From Bacillus sp. FJAT-28004 (GTDB taxonomy: Bacteria; Bacillota; Bacilli; Paenibacillales; Paenibacillaceae): a stretch of DNA of 64,000 bases. Where the stretch lies: assembly GCF_001280845.1 (NCBI RefSeq), contig NZ_LGHP01000001.1:1760435-1824434 (forward strand). The letters are read 5' to 3'. A model generated the notes under the pieces. The model worked only from the letters and a program-made list of their open reading frames with translations, did no database searches and was not told the origin of the DNA. Positions 36,775 through 46,158 of this stretch are shown here, one piece after another. The translations under genes were made by a program, and so were the position numbers. Numbering within the stretch: position 1 is the first letter of the stretch; the number at the start of each line of letters is the position of its first letter.

Positions 36775-36908
36775 AGCGATAGTGTCTGCGACGAACTCTT
36801 AACGTCGTATGACCATCCGCAGGGCGGTACCATGGACCTGCCTGCGAATGTTTATATAGATGTTCGGCAAAGGGATGAGGCTTTATACGGCTCATCCCTT
36901 TGTTGCCG
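36775..36908 (+). other. Structured intergenic segment (candidate leader RNA or sRNA)
   Basis: Three successive potential hairpins lie between a TATAAT and holA: CGACG/CGTCG (36789-36807), CGCAGG/CCTGCG (36818-36846) enclosing GGT/ACC, and a long stem around 36865-36908 built from CGGCA/TGCCG plus AAGGGATGAG/CTCATCCCTT. No known riboswitch family fits to my eye. The last stem is not followed by a T-run, so it is not an ordinary terminator. Confidence 0.4.
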
Positions 36909-36941
36909 TCTAATTGTACTTACTCGTGATGAGGTGAAGGT

Positions 36942-37976
36942 ATGGATGCAAAGGAAGCATTAAAAGAGATTAAGGGCGGACGCTTTCGTCCAATCTATGT
37001 GCTTTATGGCAAGGATCGTTATCGCCTGCAGCAATTTATAAACGTATTAACCGAAGCGATGTTTACTGCTGAGGAGCGCGAGCTTGGCATTGTTAAATTT
37101 GATACGGCGGAAACCTCGATTGAGGAAGCTGTTCTTGAAGCGGAAACCTCGCCTTTTTTTGTACAGCGCAAACTTATCTTAATTCGAGATGCGACTGTTC
37201 TTTGTGCAGGGGGGAAAGAAGGCGGAAAGCTTGAGCATCGTCCAGAGAAGCTGATTCAGTACATGGAATACCCTTCTGAGACATCGATTATCGTCATCTC
37301 TGTCCAGTCAGAGAAACTGGATGAACGTCGAAAGCTTGTAAAGACGTTAAAGGATCGACATTCCCTAGTTCCGTTTCCCGAACTGGATGCAGCACAGCTT
37401 AAGCAATGGATGATTAAACGGGCAACTGACCAGCAAAGGACGTTGTCAGGTGATGCTGCTGAGCTGCTTCTGTCTCGTGTTGGAGCGAATATGCAGCAAT
37501 TGTCGCAGGAAGTGGACAAGCTTTGTTTACATGCGGGCACAGGCGGTGTCATCAATGTAGAAACTGCATCACTGCTTACAGCGGCAACCGTCGAAGAAGA
37601 CGTATTTGCTCTTGTAGATGCCATTGCAGAGCTTCGTATTGACCGGGCTATACGCATGTATAGGGAGCTGCTAGTTCGTCGTGAGGAACCCATTAAGATT
37701 GCTGCGCTTATCGCTAGGCAATTAAGAATTATGCTTCAAATCAAAGAGCTGGAGCAGCATCAATATTCACCTCAGCAAATGGCTGGTCAATTAGGCTTGC
37801 ATCCGTACGCAGTCAAGCTTGCCGCAGAGAAAAGCCGAAAGTTTCAAGTGGCTAGACTAGGCAGGCTGCTTGCTTCACTTGCGGATCTTGATTATAAAAT
37901 GAAAACTGGAGCAATCGATAAAACGCTCGGTTTAGAGCTTTATTTGCTTTCACTCGGCATGGAGAAGGGCGCTTAG
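36942..37976 (+). CDS. holA: DNA polymerase III delta subunit
   Basis: Clamp-loader subunit that opens the beta ring, 344 aa. N-terminal AAA-like domain (FRPIYVLYGKDRYRLQQFIN; TSPFFVQRKLILIRDATVL), middle DAAQLKQWMIKRA, and C-terminal collar domain (AVTEEDVF-like VEEDVFALVDAIAELRIDRAI; RQLRIMLQIKELEQHQYSPQ). It is preceded by GAGGTGAAGG and encoded between the comE locus and rpsT, as yqeN is in Bacillus. Confidence 0.93.
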   Translation: MDAKEALKEIKGGRFRPIYVLYGKDRYRLQQFINVLTEAMFTAEERELGIVKFDTAETSIEEAVLEAETSPFFVQRKLILIRDATVLCAGGKEGGKLEHRPEKLIQYMEYPSETSIIVISVQSEKLDERRKLVKTLKDRHSLVPFPELDAAQLKQWMIKRATDQQRTLSGDAAELLLSRVGANMQQLSQEVDKLCLHAGTGGVINVETASLLTAATVEEDVFALVDAIAELRIDRAIRMYRELLVRREEPIKIAALIARQLRIMLQIKELEQHQYSPQQMAGQLGLHPYAVKLAAEKSRKFQVARLGRLLASLADLDYKMKTGAIDKTLGLELYLLSLGMEKGA

Positions 37977-38003
37977 CGTCCTTTCCATAGCCGTTTTTTT
38001 AAT

Positions 38004-38052
38004 CAACAAAAAAGCTTCACCGCTCGGTAAGAGCAGTGAAGCTTTTTTGTTG
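38004..38052. terminator. Bidirectional terminator between holA and rpsT
   Basis: CAACAAAAAAGCTTCACCGCTC pairs with its near-complement; A- and T-runs flank the GC stem, so it works for both convergent genes. Confidence 0.93.
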
Positions 38053-38113
38053 TGCTAAACGACTTTCAGTTGACCAAGCGGACAACGTCATTCGTTTGAG
38101 CGGGTATCTTTGC

Positions 38114-38386
38114 TTAGGCTTGAGCCGAAAGGGCATTCAATCGTTTAGCAAGACGTGATTTTTTGCGGGAAGCCGCATTTTTATGAATCAGGCCTTTAGT
38201 TGCTGCTTTGTCCAATTTTATCGTTGCAGCGATAAGAGCTGCTTTAGCAGCTTCTACATCAGTGCCAGCGATAGCTTGGTCAGCAGATTTAACGGCCGAA
38301 CGAAGTGCGGATTTTTGGGATGCATTCAAAGCACGACGCTTTTCACTTGTTTTAACGCGTTTAATCGCGGATTTAATATTTGGCAT
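38114..38386 (-). CDS. rpsT: 30S ribosomal protein S20
   Basis: 90 aa, basic and alanine-rich helical protein of the small subunit. [20 protein letters not shown] and [20 protein letters not shown] with the tail [15 protein letters not shown] are diagnostic. ATG 38386 is used since TAGGAGG lies 7 nt before; the ATG three codons upstream overlaps the site. Divergent from gpr. Confidence 0.97.
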   Translation of the reverse strand: MPNIKSAIKRVKTSEKRRALNASQKSALRSAVKSADQAIAGTDVEAAKAALIAATIKLDKAATKGLIHKNAASRKKSRLAKRLNALSAQA

Positions 38387-38603
38387 GGAATTCACCTCCT
38401 AAACTGTTTACAACGGTTTATCTACATCATAAACCTAGACAACACAACTTAAAGTATATTATCATGCTACTCCTCAAAAAGCAATAGCAGGAAGTATAGG
38501 TTGGATACAGTATTCTGTAAGGACGAAGGCTCATCTGCGAGTATGAAAATAATCCAACTGCAAACAATAACATCAGAACTGGTGTTTGAAGGGAGAATGA
38601 TCA

Positions 38604-39611
38604 ATGGAGAACGAGCTTGATTTGCAAAAATATAATGTTAGAACCGACTTGGCACTTGAAGCGAAGGAGATGGCTGAGGCCCCGCTTGGCGGACCAATAC
38701 CAGGCATCCAATCTGAAACTTCCGAAGATGAAGGCATAACGATTACGCAGCTACATGTACAGAACGAGCAGGGTGCTCAGGCGATTGGCAAAATGCAAGG
38801 GCATTATGTAACAATCGAGGTTCCGGAGCTGCGAAATGGCGATACAGGTTTGCAGGACCGTGTGGCGACGCAGTTTGCTAAACATTTTGAAGCTTTCCTT
38901 GAACGGTTATCAATTAACAAAACAGCGCGAGTTCTAATTGTAGGCTTAGGCAACTGGAATGTTACACCGGATGCTCTTGGTCCGATTGTGGTAGAGAACG
39001 TGATGGTGACCCGTCATTACTTTGAGCTTATGCCAGATCAAGTCGCTCCTGGTTACCGTGCTGTAAGCGCAGTTGCTCCTGGAGTGCTTGGTATAACGGG
39101 TATTGAATCCAGTGAAATTGTACAGGGGATTGTTGAGAAGACGAGTCCGGAACTTGTCATTGCCATTGATGCATTAGCTTCTAAGGCTGTAGAGAGAGTC
39201 AATACGACGATCCAAATTGCAGATACGGGCATTCATCCGGGCTCAGGCATCGGCAATAAAAGAAAAGGGCTTACGAAAGAAATTTTAGGCGTTCCTGTTA
39301 TTGCGATCGGTGTCCCTACGGTTGTTTACGCTTCGACCATCGTCAATAACACACTTGAAATGATGAGCAATCATTTTAAGAAGCAAACCGGCAACTCAGA
39401 TCAAATTTTGGGTTTGGTGAATCAAATGGAAGAGAACGAGAGGCTGCAGCTAGTCAGGGAAGTGCTTAGTCCGCTTGGTCACGATCTTCTCGTTACACCA
39501 AAGGAAATTGACGAGTTTATTGAGGATATAGCGAATATTATTGCCAGTGGGCTTAATGCATCGCTGCATGAGGCGGTCGATTCAAACAATGTAGCTGCCT
39601 ATACTCATTAA
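38604..39611 (+). CDS. gpr: GPR, spore germination endopeptidase
   Basis: Self-cleaving protease that degrades small acid-soluble spore proteins at germination. 335 aa. The N-terminal propeptide ends near VRTDLALEA, the same type of site as in SASPs. Downstream motifs: LIVGLGNWNVTPDALGP, IDALASKAVERVNTTIQIAD and IHPGSGIGNKRKGL. It is preceded by GAAGGGAG. The presence of this gene and spoIIP shows the host forms endospores. Confidence 0.96.
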   Translation: MENELDLQKYNVRTDLALEAKEMAEAPLGGPIPGIQSETSEDEGITITQLHVQNEQGAQAIGKMQGHYVTIEVPELRNGDTGLQDRVATQFAKHFEAFLERLSINKTARVLIVGLGNWNVTPDALGPIVVENVMVTRHYFELMPDQVAPGYRAVSAVAPGVLGITGIESSEIVQGIVEKTSPELVIAIDALASKAVERVNTTIQIADTGIHPGSGIGNKRKGLTKEILGVPVIAIGVPTVVYASTIVNNTLEMMSNHFKKQTGNSDQILGLVNQMEENERLQLVREVLSPLGHDLLVTPKEIDEFIEDIANIIASGLNASLHEAVDSNNVAAYTH

Positions 39612-39633
39612 TTCCATACGAGTTTGTAAAAAC

Positions 39634-39686
39634 GAGGCTGACCTAAAGGTTTAACACCTTTGGGACAGCCTCTTTGTTTTGTTTTG
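39634..39686 (+). terminator. Terminator after gpr
   Basis: GAGGCTG/CAGCCTC outer stem and an inner AAAGGT/ACCTTT stem, followed by a T-rich tail. Confidence 0.88.
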
Positions 39687-39823
39687 GCGATGCTTACATT
39701 CCATAAACCAACTCTATCACCCGCGACTATTGTACATAGATTTAGTTCTATGAACTCTATTACTCTCATAGTTTAGTAGTGACTAAAGCGACAAGTACTA
39801 TAAAGCGGGAGGTTATAAAACAA

Positions 39824-41083
39824 ATGAAAAGAAAAATCATGCTGCTTGATATAGGAAAGGAAAGTAGACGAATGAGGCAATTGCTAACAACGGGACGTAC
39901 GTTCGCGTTGCTCTCTTTTTGCTCTATGCTGTTTTTTATTTTGTTAGGTGTAGCGGGAATGGCGCACCAGCAAACGACAGCTTCGCCAGTTAATTCGATG
40001 AAAGGTTTCGCTGCTGCTGTATCGAGTGGTTTTTTTGGGGATATGCTAGAGATGGAAATGCCTTCTTTTCAAAGCAGTCGGGAAACGGATTCTTTTACAT
40101 CCAAGCAAATAAGTGCGTTTCTCATGCGAGCTTTAACGGATATTAATCCTAACGATCCAAAAAGTCTGCTTGCAGGGGAGCTCCCTGGTATGGGAGTTAA
40201 TGATGCTTACTTAATTCGTAAAGGTGTGGGCACGGATACAGCGGTAGGGCCGGAAGACAATGCCCCGATTACATATGATCCACTTGATGAATTAAATGAG
40301 GAAAATGGAACAGATGTATCAAACAATGGAACCGAAGTGGGGAATGAAGAGGAACCGCTGCCCGTGCAGACGGATAAGCCCTCTGAAGGAAACGGTGAGG
40401 GGGATAACGGTGAGCCTGTGAAGCCGACTAAGCCGACGACTGGCGGTAGGAAAGTGGCTTTTATCTATCACTCGCATAATCGTGAATCCTGGTACCCTGT
40501 GCTGACAGACAAGAAGAAGGACCCAAACTCTACTACAAAAAATATAACGCTGGTTGGGAAAAGGCTCGCGCAAAAGCTGGAGGAGAAGGGTGTAGGGGCG
40601 CAGCATTCCGATATCGATTATCCAACCGCTATTAAAGGCTATGATTGGAACTATTCCTATAAATATTCGATGAAAACGGTGAAGGAAGCCATTGCAAGCA
40701 GCAAGGATTTGAAATTTTTCTTTGATCTTCATCGTGATTCGCAGAAACGGAAATATACGACGATCGATATCGATGGCAAAAGCTACGCGCAAGTATATTT
40801 CATCATTGGGCATAAAAATCCGAATTGGGAAAAAAATGAAGCGTTTGCGACCAAAATTCATGAAGCGCTCGATAAAAAATACCCAGGCATATCACGCGGA
40901 ATCTGGGGAAAAACAGCCTCTTCCGGCAATGCCGAATACAATCAATCGCTAGCCGAAGATAATGTGCTCATTGAAGTAGGCGGCGTAGACAACACACTCG
41001 ATGAATCCTATCGTACGGCAGATGCCCTTGCTGAGGTTATCTCGGAAATTTATTGGGCGGATGAGAAAGCGTCGGCAAACTAG
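39824..41083 (+). CDS. spoIIP: Stage II sporulation protein P
   Basis: Peptidoglycan hydrolase (amidase/endopeptidase) acting with SpoIID and SpoIIM during engulfment. 419 aa. One N-terminal membrane helix (FALLSFCSMLFFILLGVAGM), an extracellular low-complexity region (Glu/Asn/Gly-rich), and a catalytic C-terminus with IYHSHNRESWYPVL, FFDLHRDSQ and LIEVGGVDNTLDE. ATG 39824 is chosen since GGGAGG lies 11 nt before; the GTG at 39779 has no site. Mother-cell sigma-E control is known for the family; no promoter identified here. Confidence 0.93.
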   Translation: MKRKIMLLDIGKESRRMRQLLTTGRTFALLSFCSMLFFILLGVAGMAHQQTTASPVNSMKGFAAAVSSGFFGDMLEMEMPSFQSSRETDSFTSKQISAFLMRALTDINPNDPKSLLAGELPGMGVNDAYLIRKGVGTDTAVGPEDNAPITYDPLDELNEENGTDVSNNGTEVGNEEEPLPVQTDKPSEGNGEGDNGEPVKPTKPTTGGRKVAFIYHSHNRESWYPVLTDKKKDPNSTTKNITLVGKRLAQKLEEKGVGAQHSDIDYPTAIKGYDWNYSYKYSMKTVKEAIASSKDLKFFFDLHRDSQKRKYTTIDIDGKSYAQVYFIIGHKNPNWEKNEAFATKIHEALDKKYPGISRGIWGKTASSGNAEYNQSLAEDNVLIEVGGVDNTLDESYRTADALAEVISEIYWADEKASAN

Positions 41084-41122
41084 CTATCAACAACCTAAAG
41101 CAAGGAGAGGGGCGAAGAACAA

Positions 41123-41563
41123 GTGAAACGAAACGCGTTAAAATGGACGGTGCTGGGCGGCGCCATGGCCATTATCATAATGTACGGTATTGAAAGGTCC
41201 TCTGCGGGAATTGAGCGTATTTATGGGCCTATCGAAGGCGCGAACGGGAATACAGAGATGGAACAGGCGGAGCAGTATGTACAGCCAGCTAATGACTTTC
41301 AAAAGGAACAGCAGCAAAAAATTGCCCAGCTTGAGCAGGAGCTTAAGGAACTAAAGCGACTTGCTGCGTATGGAGAAGACGCTAATAAGGCGGAGACTGC
41401 TGAACCCTTGCCTATCGAGAACGAGAGGATGCCTGGCCTTCCGCTCAAAAATGATCAGCCAGCTGTCAACAAGATCGCAGATTCAACCTCAGGATTGCTG
41501 CAAAATATGTCAAGTGAAGGCATTCGAATGGTCGTATCTATATTCGATGGCTTGACGAAGTGA
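41123..41563 (+). CDS. Small membrane protein at the YqxA position
   Basis: 146 aa from GTG 41123 (site GGAGAGGGG). A membrane anchor (VLGGAMAIIIMYGIERS) is followed by GIERIYGP and a Glu/Gln-rich coiled-coil-like stretch (FQKEQQQKIAQLEQELKELK) and a short C-terminus. In Bacillus the spoIIP-lepA gap holds yqxA (DUF3679), also membrane-anchored. I see only loose similarity around the anchor, so homology is not certain. It lies 39 bp from spoIIP and is probably cotranscribed. Confidence 0.72.
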   Translation: MKRNALKWTVLGGAMAIIIMYGIERSSAGIERIYGPIEGANGNTEMEQAEQYVQPANDFQKEQQQKIAQLEQELKELKRLAAYGEDANKAETAEPLPIENERMPGLPLKNDQPAVNKIADSTSGLLQNMSSEGIRMVVSIFDGLTK

Positions 41564-41643
41564 TAATGAACATTGCTGGTCTTCCCCTTAACTGATATAA
41601 TAGGAGGAATGAATAGCATTATTGGAAATTGTGGGGGTTAGGC

Positions 41644-43461
41644 ATGACTGACGTACGTGACCGACAAAAGAGAATTAGGAATTTTTCCATTATCGCGCAT
41701 ATAGACCACGGAAAGTCTACGCTTGCTGACCGGATCTTAGAATTTACCGGCGCATTGACATCTCGCGAGATGCAAGAGCAGGTTCTTGACAAAATGGATT
41801 TGGAGCGGGAACGCGGAATTACCATTAAGCTGCAAGCGGTACGCTTAGCGTATACTGCAGATGACGGGATCGAGTATATACTCAATTTGATTGACACGCC
41901 TGGACACGTCGACTTTACATACGAGGTTTCACGTAGTCTCGCTGCTTGTGAAGGTGCTTTGCTCGTTGTTGATGCTGCGCAAGGCATTGAAGCTCAGACG
42001 CTCGCTAACGTATATTTGGCGTTAGATAACAATTTGGAAATCGTACCTGTTATTAACAAGATCGATTTGCCAAGTGCAGAGCCTGAACGGGTGAAGCAGG
42101 AAATCGAAGATGTAATTGGATTAGATGCCAGCGACGCGGTACTTGCTTCCGCAAAAGCTGGAATCGGCATTAAGGAAATACTGGAGCAGGTTGTTACGAA
42201 GATGCCTTCACCAGAAGGAGATCCAGATCAGCCGCTTAAAGCGCTTATTTTTGACTCCCATTATGATCCATACAAAGGCGTAATCGTTTATGTACGGGTT
42301 ATGGATGGAAGCATCAAAGCAGGCAATAAAATTAAGTTTATGGCAACGGGAGCAGAATTTGAGGTCATCGAGGTTGGGGCATTCATGCCGAACATGGCGA
42401 TCGTGAAGGAACTTGCGGTTGGTGATGTTGGTTTTGTCGTTGCGGGCATCAAGAACGTGAAGGACACGCGTGTCGGTGATACAATTACGGATGCGAAGAA
42501 ACCTGCACTTGAACGTCTGCCAGGCTATCGTCAGATTAATCCGATGGTATTCTGTGGACTCTATCCAATCGAGACACAGGACTATAATGACTTGCGTGAT
42601 GCGCTTGAGAAGCTGGAGCTTAACGACGCATCACTCAAATATGAGCCGGAATCATCAACTGCTTTGGGCTTTGGCTACCGTTGCGGATTTCTTGGTTTGC
42701 TTCATATGGAAATTATTCAAGAACGGATTGAACGGGAATTCAACATCCCACTTATTACGACAGCACCAAGCGTAGTTTACAAAATTACACTGACAAATGG
42801 TGATACGATGGAGATTGATAATCCATCGAACTATCCTGAAGCAGGCAAGCTTGACTTCGTAGAAGAGCCTTTCGTTAAGGCTGCTATCATTGTACCAAAT
42901 GACTATGTCGGCGCAATCATGGAGCTTTGCCAGAACAAGCGGGGCGAATTCGTGAATATGGAATATTTGGATTTGAATCGTGTAACGCTTACGTATCAAT
43001 TACCTTTGTCAGAAATTGTGTATGATTTCTTCGATCAGTTGAAATCAAGCACGAAAGGTTATGCATCGTTCGATTACGAGATATCGGGCTATCGCAGATC
43101 CAATCTGGTCAAAATGGACATTATGCTCAACAATGAACAGGTTGATGCTTTGTCTGTCATTGTCCACCGCGATCGTGCTTACCAACGCGGCAAGGTTATT
43201 TGCGAGAAGCTGAAGGAACTCATTCCGCGCCAAATGTTCGAGGTGCCGATTCAAGCTTCTATCGGCAACAAGATCATTTCACGTGAGACCGTAAAAGCAA
43301 TGCGCAAAAACGTTCTTGCCAAATGCTACGGCGGTGACATTAGCCGGAAGCGTAAGCTTCTTGAAAAGCAGAAAGAAGGCAAGAAGCGGATGAAGCAAGT
43401 AGGTAGTGTAGAGGTGCCGCAGGAAGCGTTCATGGCGGTACTCAAAATCGGCGAGGATTAA
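41644..43461 (+). CDS. lepA: Elongation factor 4 (LepA)
   Basis: Ribosome-binding GTPase linked to translation fidelity and ribosome assembly. 605 aa. G1 [15 protein letters not shown]2 region RGITIKLQ, G3 [16 protein letters not shown]4 NKIDLP. The C-terminal LepA domain ends [20 protein letters not shown] with a basic tail. ATG 41644; GGGGGTTA lies just upstream. A second in-frame TTG at 41629 precedes the site. Confidence 0.97.
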   Translation: MTDVRDRQKRIRNFSIIAHIDHGKSTLADRILEFTGALTSREMQEQVLDKMDLERERGITIKLQAVRLAYTADDGIEYILNLIDTPGHVDFTYEVSRSLAACEGALLVVDAAQGIEAQTLANVYLALDNNLEIVPVINKIDLPSAEPERVKQEIEDVIGLDASDAVLASAKAGIGIKEILEQVVTKMPSPEGDPDQPLKALIFDSHYDPYKGVIVYVRVMDGSIKAGNKIKFMATGAEFEVIEVGAFMPNMAIVKELAVGDVGFVVAGIKNVKDTRVGDTITDAKKPALERLPGYRQINPMVFCGLYPIETQDYNDLRDALEKLELNDASLKYEPESSTALGFGYRCGFLGLLHMEIIQERIEREFNIPLITTAPSVVYKITLTNGDTMEIDNPSNYPEAGKLDFVEEPFVKAAIIVPNDYVGAIMELCQNKRGEFVNMEYLDLNRVTLTYQLPLSEIVYDFFDQLKSSTKGYASFDYEISGYRRSNLVKMDIMLNNEQVDALSVIVHRDRAYQRGKVICEKLKELIPRQMFEVPIQASIGNKIISRETVKAMRKNVLAKCYGGDISRKRKLLEKQKEGKKRMKQVGSVEVPQEAFMAVLKIGED

Positions 43462-43474
43462 AACGTACGAGGAT

Positions 43475-43503
43475 GAGGGAGGGCGCTGCTCTCCCTCTTT
43501 TCT
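43475..43503 (+). terminator. Terminator after lepA
   Basis: GAGGGAG/CTCCCTC perfect stem, 9-nt loop, then a T-rich tail (TTTTCT). Confidence 0.87.
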
Positions 43504-43605
43504 ATTTAAATAAACTATATTATAGACTTATATTTCAATGCGGAATGTGAGCCGCGCCACGAGGATGCGGTATCAGCTGTTTACGCTTGAAGGAGAATGT
43601 TAACA

Positions 43606-44775
43606 ATGACCATCACGCAATCACCACGCGCTTTATATATACACATCCCGTTTTGTACGAATAAATGCCATTATTGTGATTTCACTTCTTATGTTCTGAA
43701 AGGGCAGCCTGTCGATCAGTATCTTGATGCGCTTGAGCAAGAAATGCAGCGTACAGTAGCTGAGTGGCCTCCAGTAGAAATCGATACTGTTTTTGTTGGC
43801 GGCGGTACCCCTACCGTATTGACTCCTCCGCAAATGGAAAGGTTTCTGAAGGCTGTCCGTACGTATTTTCCGCTTGCCCCTGATGTGGAATTTACGATGG
43901 AAGCGAATCCAGGAACTACAGATATAGATAAGCTGACGGCTATGAAGGAAGGCGGCGTGAATCGCATCAGCTTCGGGGTTCAATCCTTTGATAATGGATT
44001 GCTGGAGCGTATTGGCCGCATTCATAGTGTAGATGATGTATATCGCAGCATCGAAAACGCGCGAAAAGTTGGATTTACCAACTTATCCATCGATTTAATG
44101 TTTGGACTGCCAGGTCAAACGGTAGAGTTATTGAGAGACAGTGTGAATAAAGCGATGGAGCTGGGATTGCCTCATTACTCAATCTATAGTCTTAAAGTAG
44201 AAGAAAACACATTGTTCCATAAGCTGTATGAGCGCAATGAGCTGCCTTTGCCTCCAGAGGAAGAGGAATTTAATATGTTCATTTTGCTCATGGACATGCT
44301 GAAGAAAAACGGTTACGGGCACTATGAAATTAGTAACTTCGCCGAACCAGGTTATGAGAGCCGTCATAATTCCACCTATTGGCGCAATGAGCCATACTAC
44401 GGCTTGGGAGCAGGAGCACACGGTTATGTCAATCGCATGCGTCACGTTAATCTAAAAGGGATTACACCTTATATCGATGCGGCAGCGAGTAAGCTTCCGC
44501 GCCTCGAATCGTTTGAGGTTGCTGAGGCAGAGGCGATGGAGGATTTAATGATGGTAGGGCTCAGACTACTGGATGGCGTTCCGGCGTCACGCTTCTCGAA
44601 TCAGTTTGAAGGTCAAAGGCTGGAGGACAAGTTTGGCGATGTGATTCATAAATTAATGAATGATGGCCTGTTGGAAGCTGAGCATACAGAAGACGATATC
44701 ATTTATCGATTGACTGACAAAGGTGTACTTCTCGGGAACGAAGTTTTTGGTGCTTTCATCGGATATAACGGCTAA
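43606..44775 (+). CDS. hemW: HemW-like radical SAM heme chaperone
   Basis: 389 aa, related to oxygen-independent coproporphyrinogen III oxidase but likely a heme-trafficking protein. Radical SAM cluster CTNKCHYCDF after YIHIPFC. FVGGGTPTVL and the HNSTYW motif at about 250 (characteristic of HemW) are seen. It follows lepA as hemN does in Bacillus. ATG 43606 is chosen because AAGGAG is well spaced; ATG 43597 is too close. The gene is probably expressed from a promoter in the 144-bp gap. Confidence 0.9.
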   Translation: MTITQSPRALYIHIPFCTNKCHYCDFTSYVLKGQPVDQYLDALEQEMQRTVAEWPPVEIDTVFVGGGTPTVLTPPQMERFLKAVRTYFPLAPDVEFTMEANPGTTDIDKLTAMKEGGVNRISFGVQSFDNGLLERIGRIHSVDDVYRSIENARKVGFTNLSIDLMFGLPGQTVELLRDSVNKAMELGLPHYSIYSLKVEENTLFHKLYERNELPLPPEEEEFNMFILLMDMLKKNGYGHYEISNFAEPGYESRHNSTYWRNEPYYGLGAGAHGYVNRMRHVNLKGITPYIDAAASKLPRLESFEVAEAEAMEDLMMVGLRLLDGVPASRFSNQFEGQRLEDKFGDVIHKLMNDGLLEAEHTEDDIIYRLTDKGVLLGNEVFGAFIGYNG

Positions 44776-44858
44776 AATACTCTTGAGAAAAAATTCGTTG
44801 TGGTGTATATTTATTCATATTGATTATGATCTTGCACCGGGTGGAGGCGAATGCACAA

Positions 44859-45329
44859 ATGCAGGCAGTACAGGTCGTATGCAGAAAAGCGACATCAAAC
44901 GATATCGAGACTTTGTTTGAATTGATTAAAGGATATGCAGAGAAAGGCATTATGCTGCCTCGCACTCGGGAAGCGCTCGAATATATGATAGATACATTCG
45001 TCGTCGCGGAAATTGGGGAAGAAGTAGTTGGCTGTGGTTCACTGCTGCGGCTCGGTACGGAATTGGTTGAGATTCGTTCGCTTGGCATGTCCGAGGGCTA
45101 CAAAGGCGTAGGAATTGGGAGCAAGCTGGTAGAGGCGTTGATCGAACAAGCAAGAGAGCAGCAAATTCCGAAGGTTATGGCTTTAACGTATGCGGTATCC
45201 TTTTTTGAGAAAAATGGCTTCAAGGTTGTAGACAAAGAAATTTTCCCGGAAAAGGTATGGAAGGATTGCGTCAATTGTCCAAAGCAGCTTGCGTGCGATG
45301 AGATAGCTGTTCTGAGAATGCTGAATTAA
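44859..45329 (+). CDS. GNAT N-acetyltransferase, ArgA-like
   Basis: 156 aa GNAT acetyltransferase: VCRKATSNDIETLFELIKGY, then the acetyl-CoA loop SEGYKGVGIGSKLVEALI and ending VSFFEKNGFKVVDKEIFPEK. The fold and length resemble single-domain N-acetylglutamate synthases (ArgA-like) of Firmicutes, so arginine synthesis is a possible role. The C-terminal CVNCPKQLACDEIAV is Cys-rich. Start ATG 44859 follows GGAGG. It follows hemW by about 80 bp and lies a few hundred bp ahead of the heat-shock operon. Confidence 0.8.
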   Translation: MQAVQVVCRKATSNDIETLFELIKGYAEKGIMLPRTREALEYMIDTFVVAEIGEEVVGCGSLLRLGTELVEIRSLGMSEGYKGVGIGSKLVEALIEQAREQQIPKVMALTYAVSFFEKNGFKVVDKEIFPEKVWKDCVNCPKQLACDEIAVLRMLN

Positions 45330-45607
45330 AGGGCATTTTATGATACGCGACTTCCATTTTTAAAAATAGAACTATTTTCCATTACCGCTAGAATAACCAT
45401 ACCCATCTTAAGTAGACACATGAAAAAACAATGCTGACAGCGCGTGCCGATACTCAATTGGTGTGCGCTGTTTCAGTTATGTTAGAAAGCATTGATGGTT
45501 GTAATAGCTTATTCAAATCCATTTGTCCAAACTCGTTGATAGTAATGATGCGCGTTTTGGTATATAGTCAAGGTAGATGTTTATTGTCATATAGAGGAGA
45601 AATAAAA

Positions 45608-45883
45608 ATGAGCCAAAGAAAAGATCAAATCGTAGCAGTAGAAGATAAGCTAAAGCATGTAACAACAGTGCTTTTGAAGAAATGGGCAGGATTTAGCGGG
45701 TTTTATGGTTTTAAAGCAATGGGTTACGATGAGCTGTTCGCTTTGCTAAATACAAATGGCTGGAAAGTTATTATAGATGACTCTGTTGCTCCTTACCGAA
45801 TCGTAGAATTATACCAAGGTGAAACACGCGTGAGAAGAGAAAAGTATGCAACTGATGAAGCAGGAAGAGTTCATAAAGTTTAA
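45608..45883 (+). CDS. Small conserved-looking hypothetical protein (91 aa)
   Basis: ATG 45608 follows GAGGAGA. Begins MSQRKDQIVAVEDKLKHV; contains LLKKWAGFSGFYGFKAMGYD, WKVIIDDSVAPYRIVELY and a basic C-terminus. Soluble, mixed alpha/beta appearance, no motif recognised. The reading frame continues upstream but that part looks non-coding. It stands alone with its own terminator, between the GNAT gene and hrcA. Confidence 0.72.
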   Translation: MSQRKDQIVAVEDKLKHVTTVLLKKWAGFSGFYGFKAMGYDELFALLNTNGWKVIIDDSVAPYRIVELYQGETRVRREKYATDEAGRVHKV

Positions 45884-45897
45884 ATCGTCGATAGGAT

Positions 45898-45942
45898 GAG
45901 CCGCTACGCCATTATATTTTGATGGCGCAGCGGCTTTTCTTT
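45898..45942 (+). terminator. Terminator before the heat-shock operon
   Basis: AGCCGCT/AGCGGCT outer and CGCCAT/ATGGCG inner stems, then TTTTCTTTT. Confidence 0.92.
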
Positions 45943-46040
45943 TAAGCAAAAGTTGATGATTAAATTACGTTTTCTTGCGTGATTAAACAATTTGTCAGAC
46001 GTTTAAATTGAAATAGGCACATGAAAAATGCTGAACTGAC

Positions 46041-46069
46041 TTGACAATCGACAAGCTGGTTTGGTATTT
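46041..46069 (+). promoter_or_regulatory. Sigma-A promoter of hrcA operon
   Basis: TTGACA at 46041-46046, 17-bp spacer, then GTATTT as a poor -10. The CIRCE operator follows 12 bp later. Confidence 0.7.
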
Positions 46070-46081
46070 TTGTAGTAATGA

Positions 46082-46108
46082 TTAGCACTCGATCGGATTG
46101 AGTGCTAA
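46082..46108 (+). promoter_or_regulatory. CIRCE operator (HrcA binding site)
   Basis: TTAGCACTC-N9-GAGTGCTAA, a perfect match to the CIRCE inverted repeat. It lies 50 bp before hrcA, so HrcA represses its own operon; heat relieves this. Confidence 0.97.
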
Positions 46109-46158
46109 CGAAGGTACATCGAAATAACGGGTTTATCATTTACGTAGGGGGAATTCGA

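Noticed and set aside
45433..45475. Hairpin ACAGCGC/GCGCTGT as a terminator of the GNAT gene
   Set aside because: Loop is over 20 nt and no T-run follows, so I could not support it.
45431..45607. Upstream extension of the 91-aa gene
   Set aside because: No ribosome site before its start codon, Cys-rich random-looking sequence, and a good site precedes the internal ATG.
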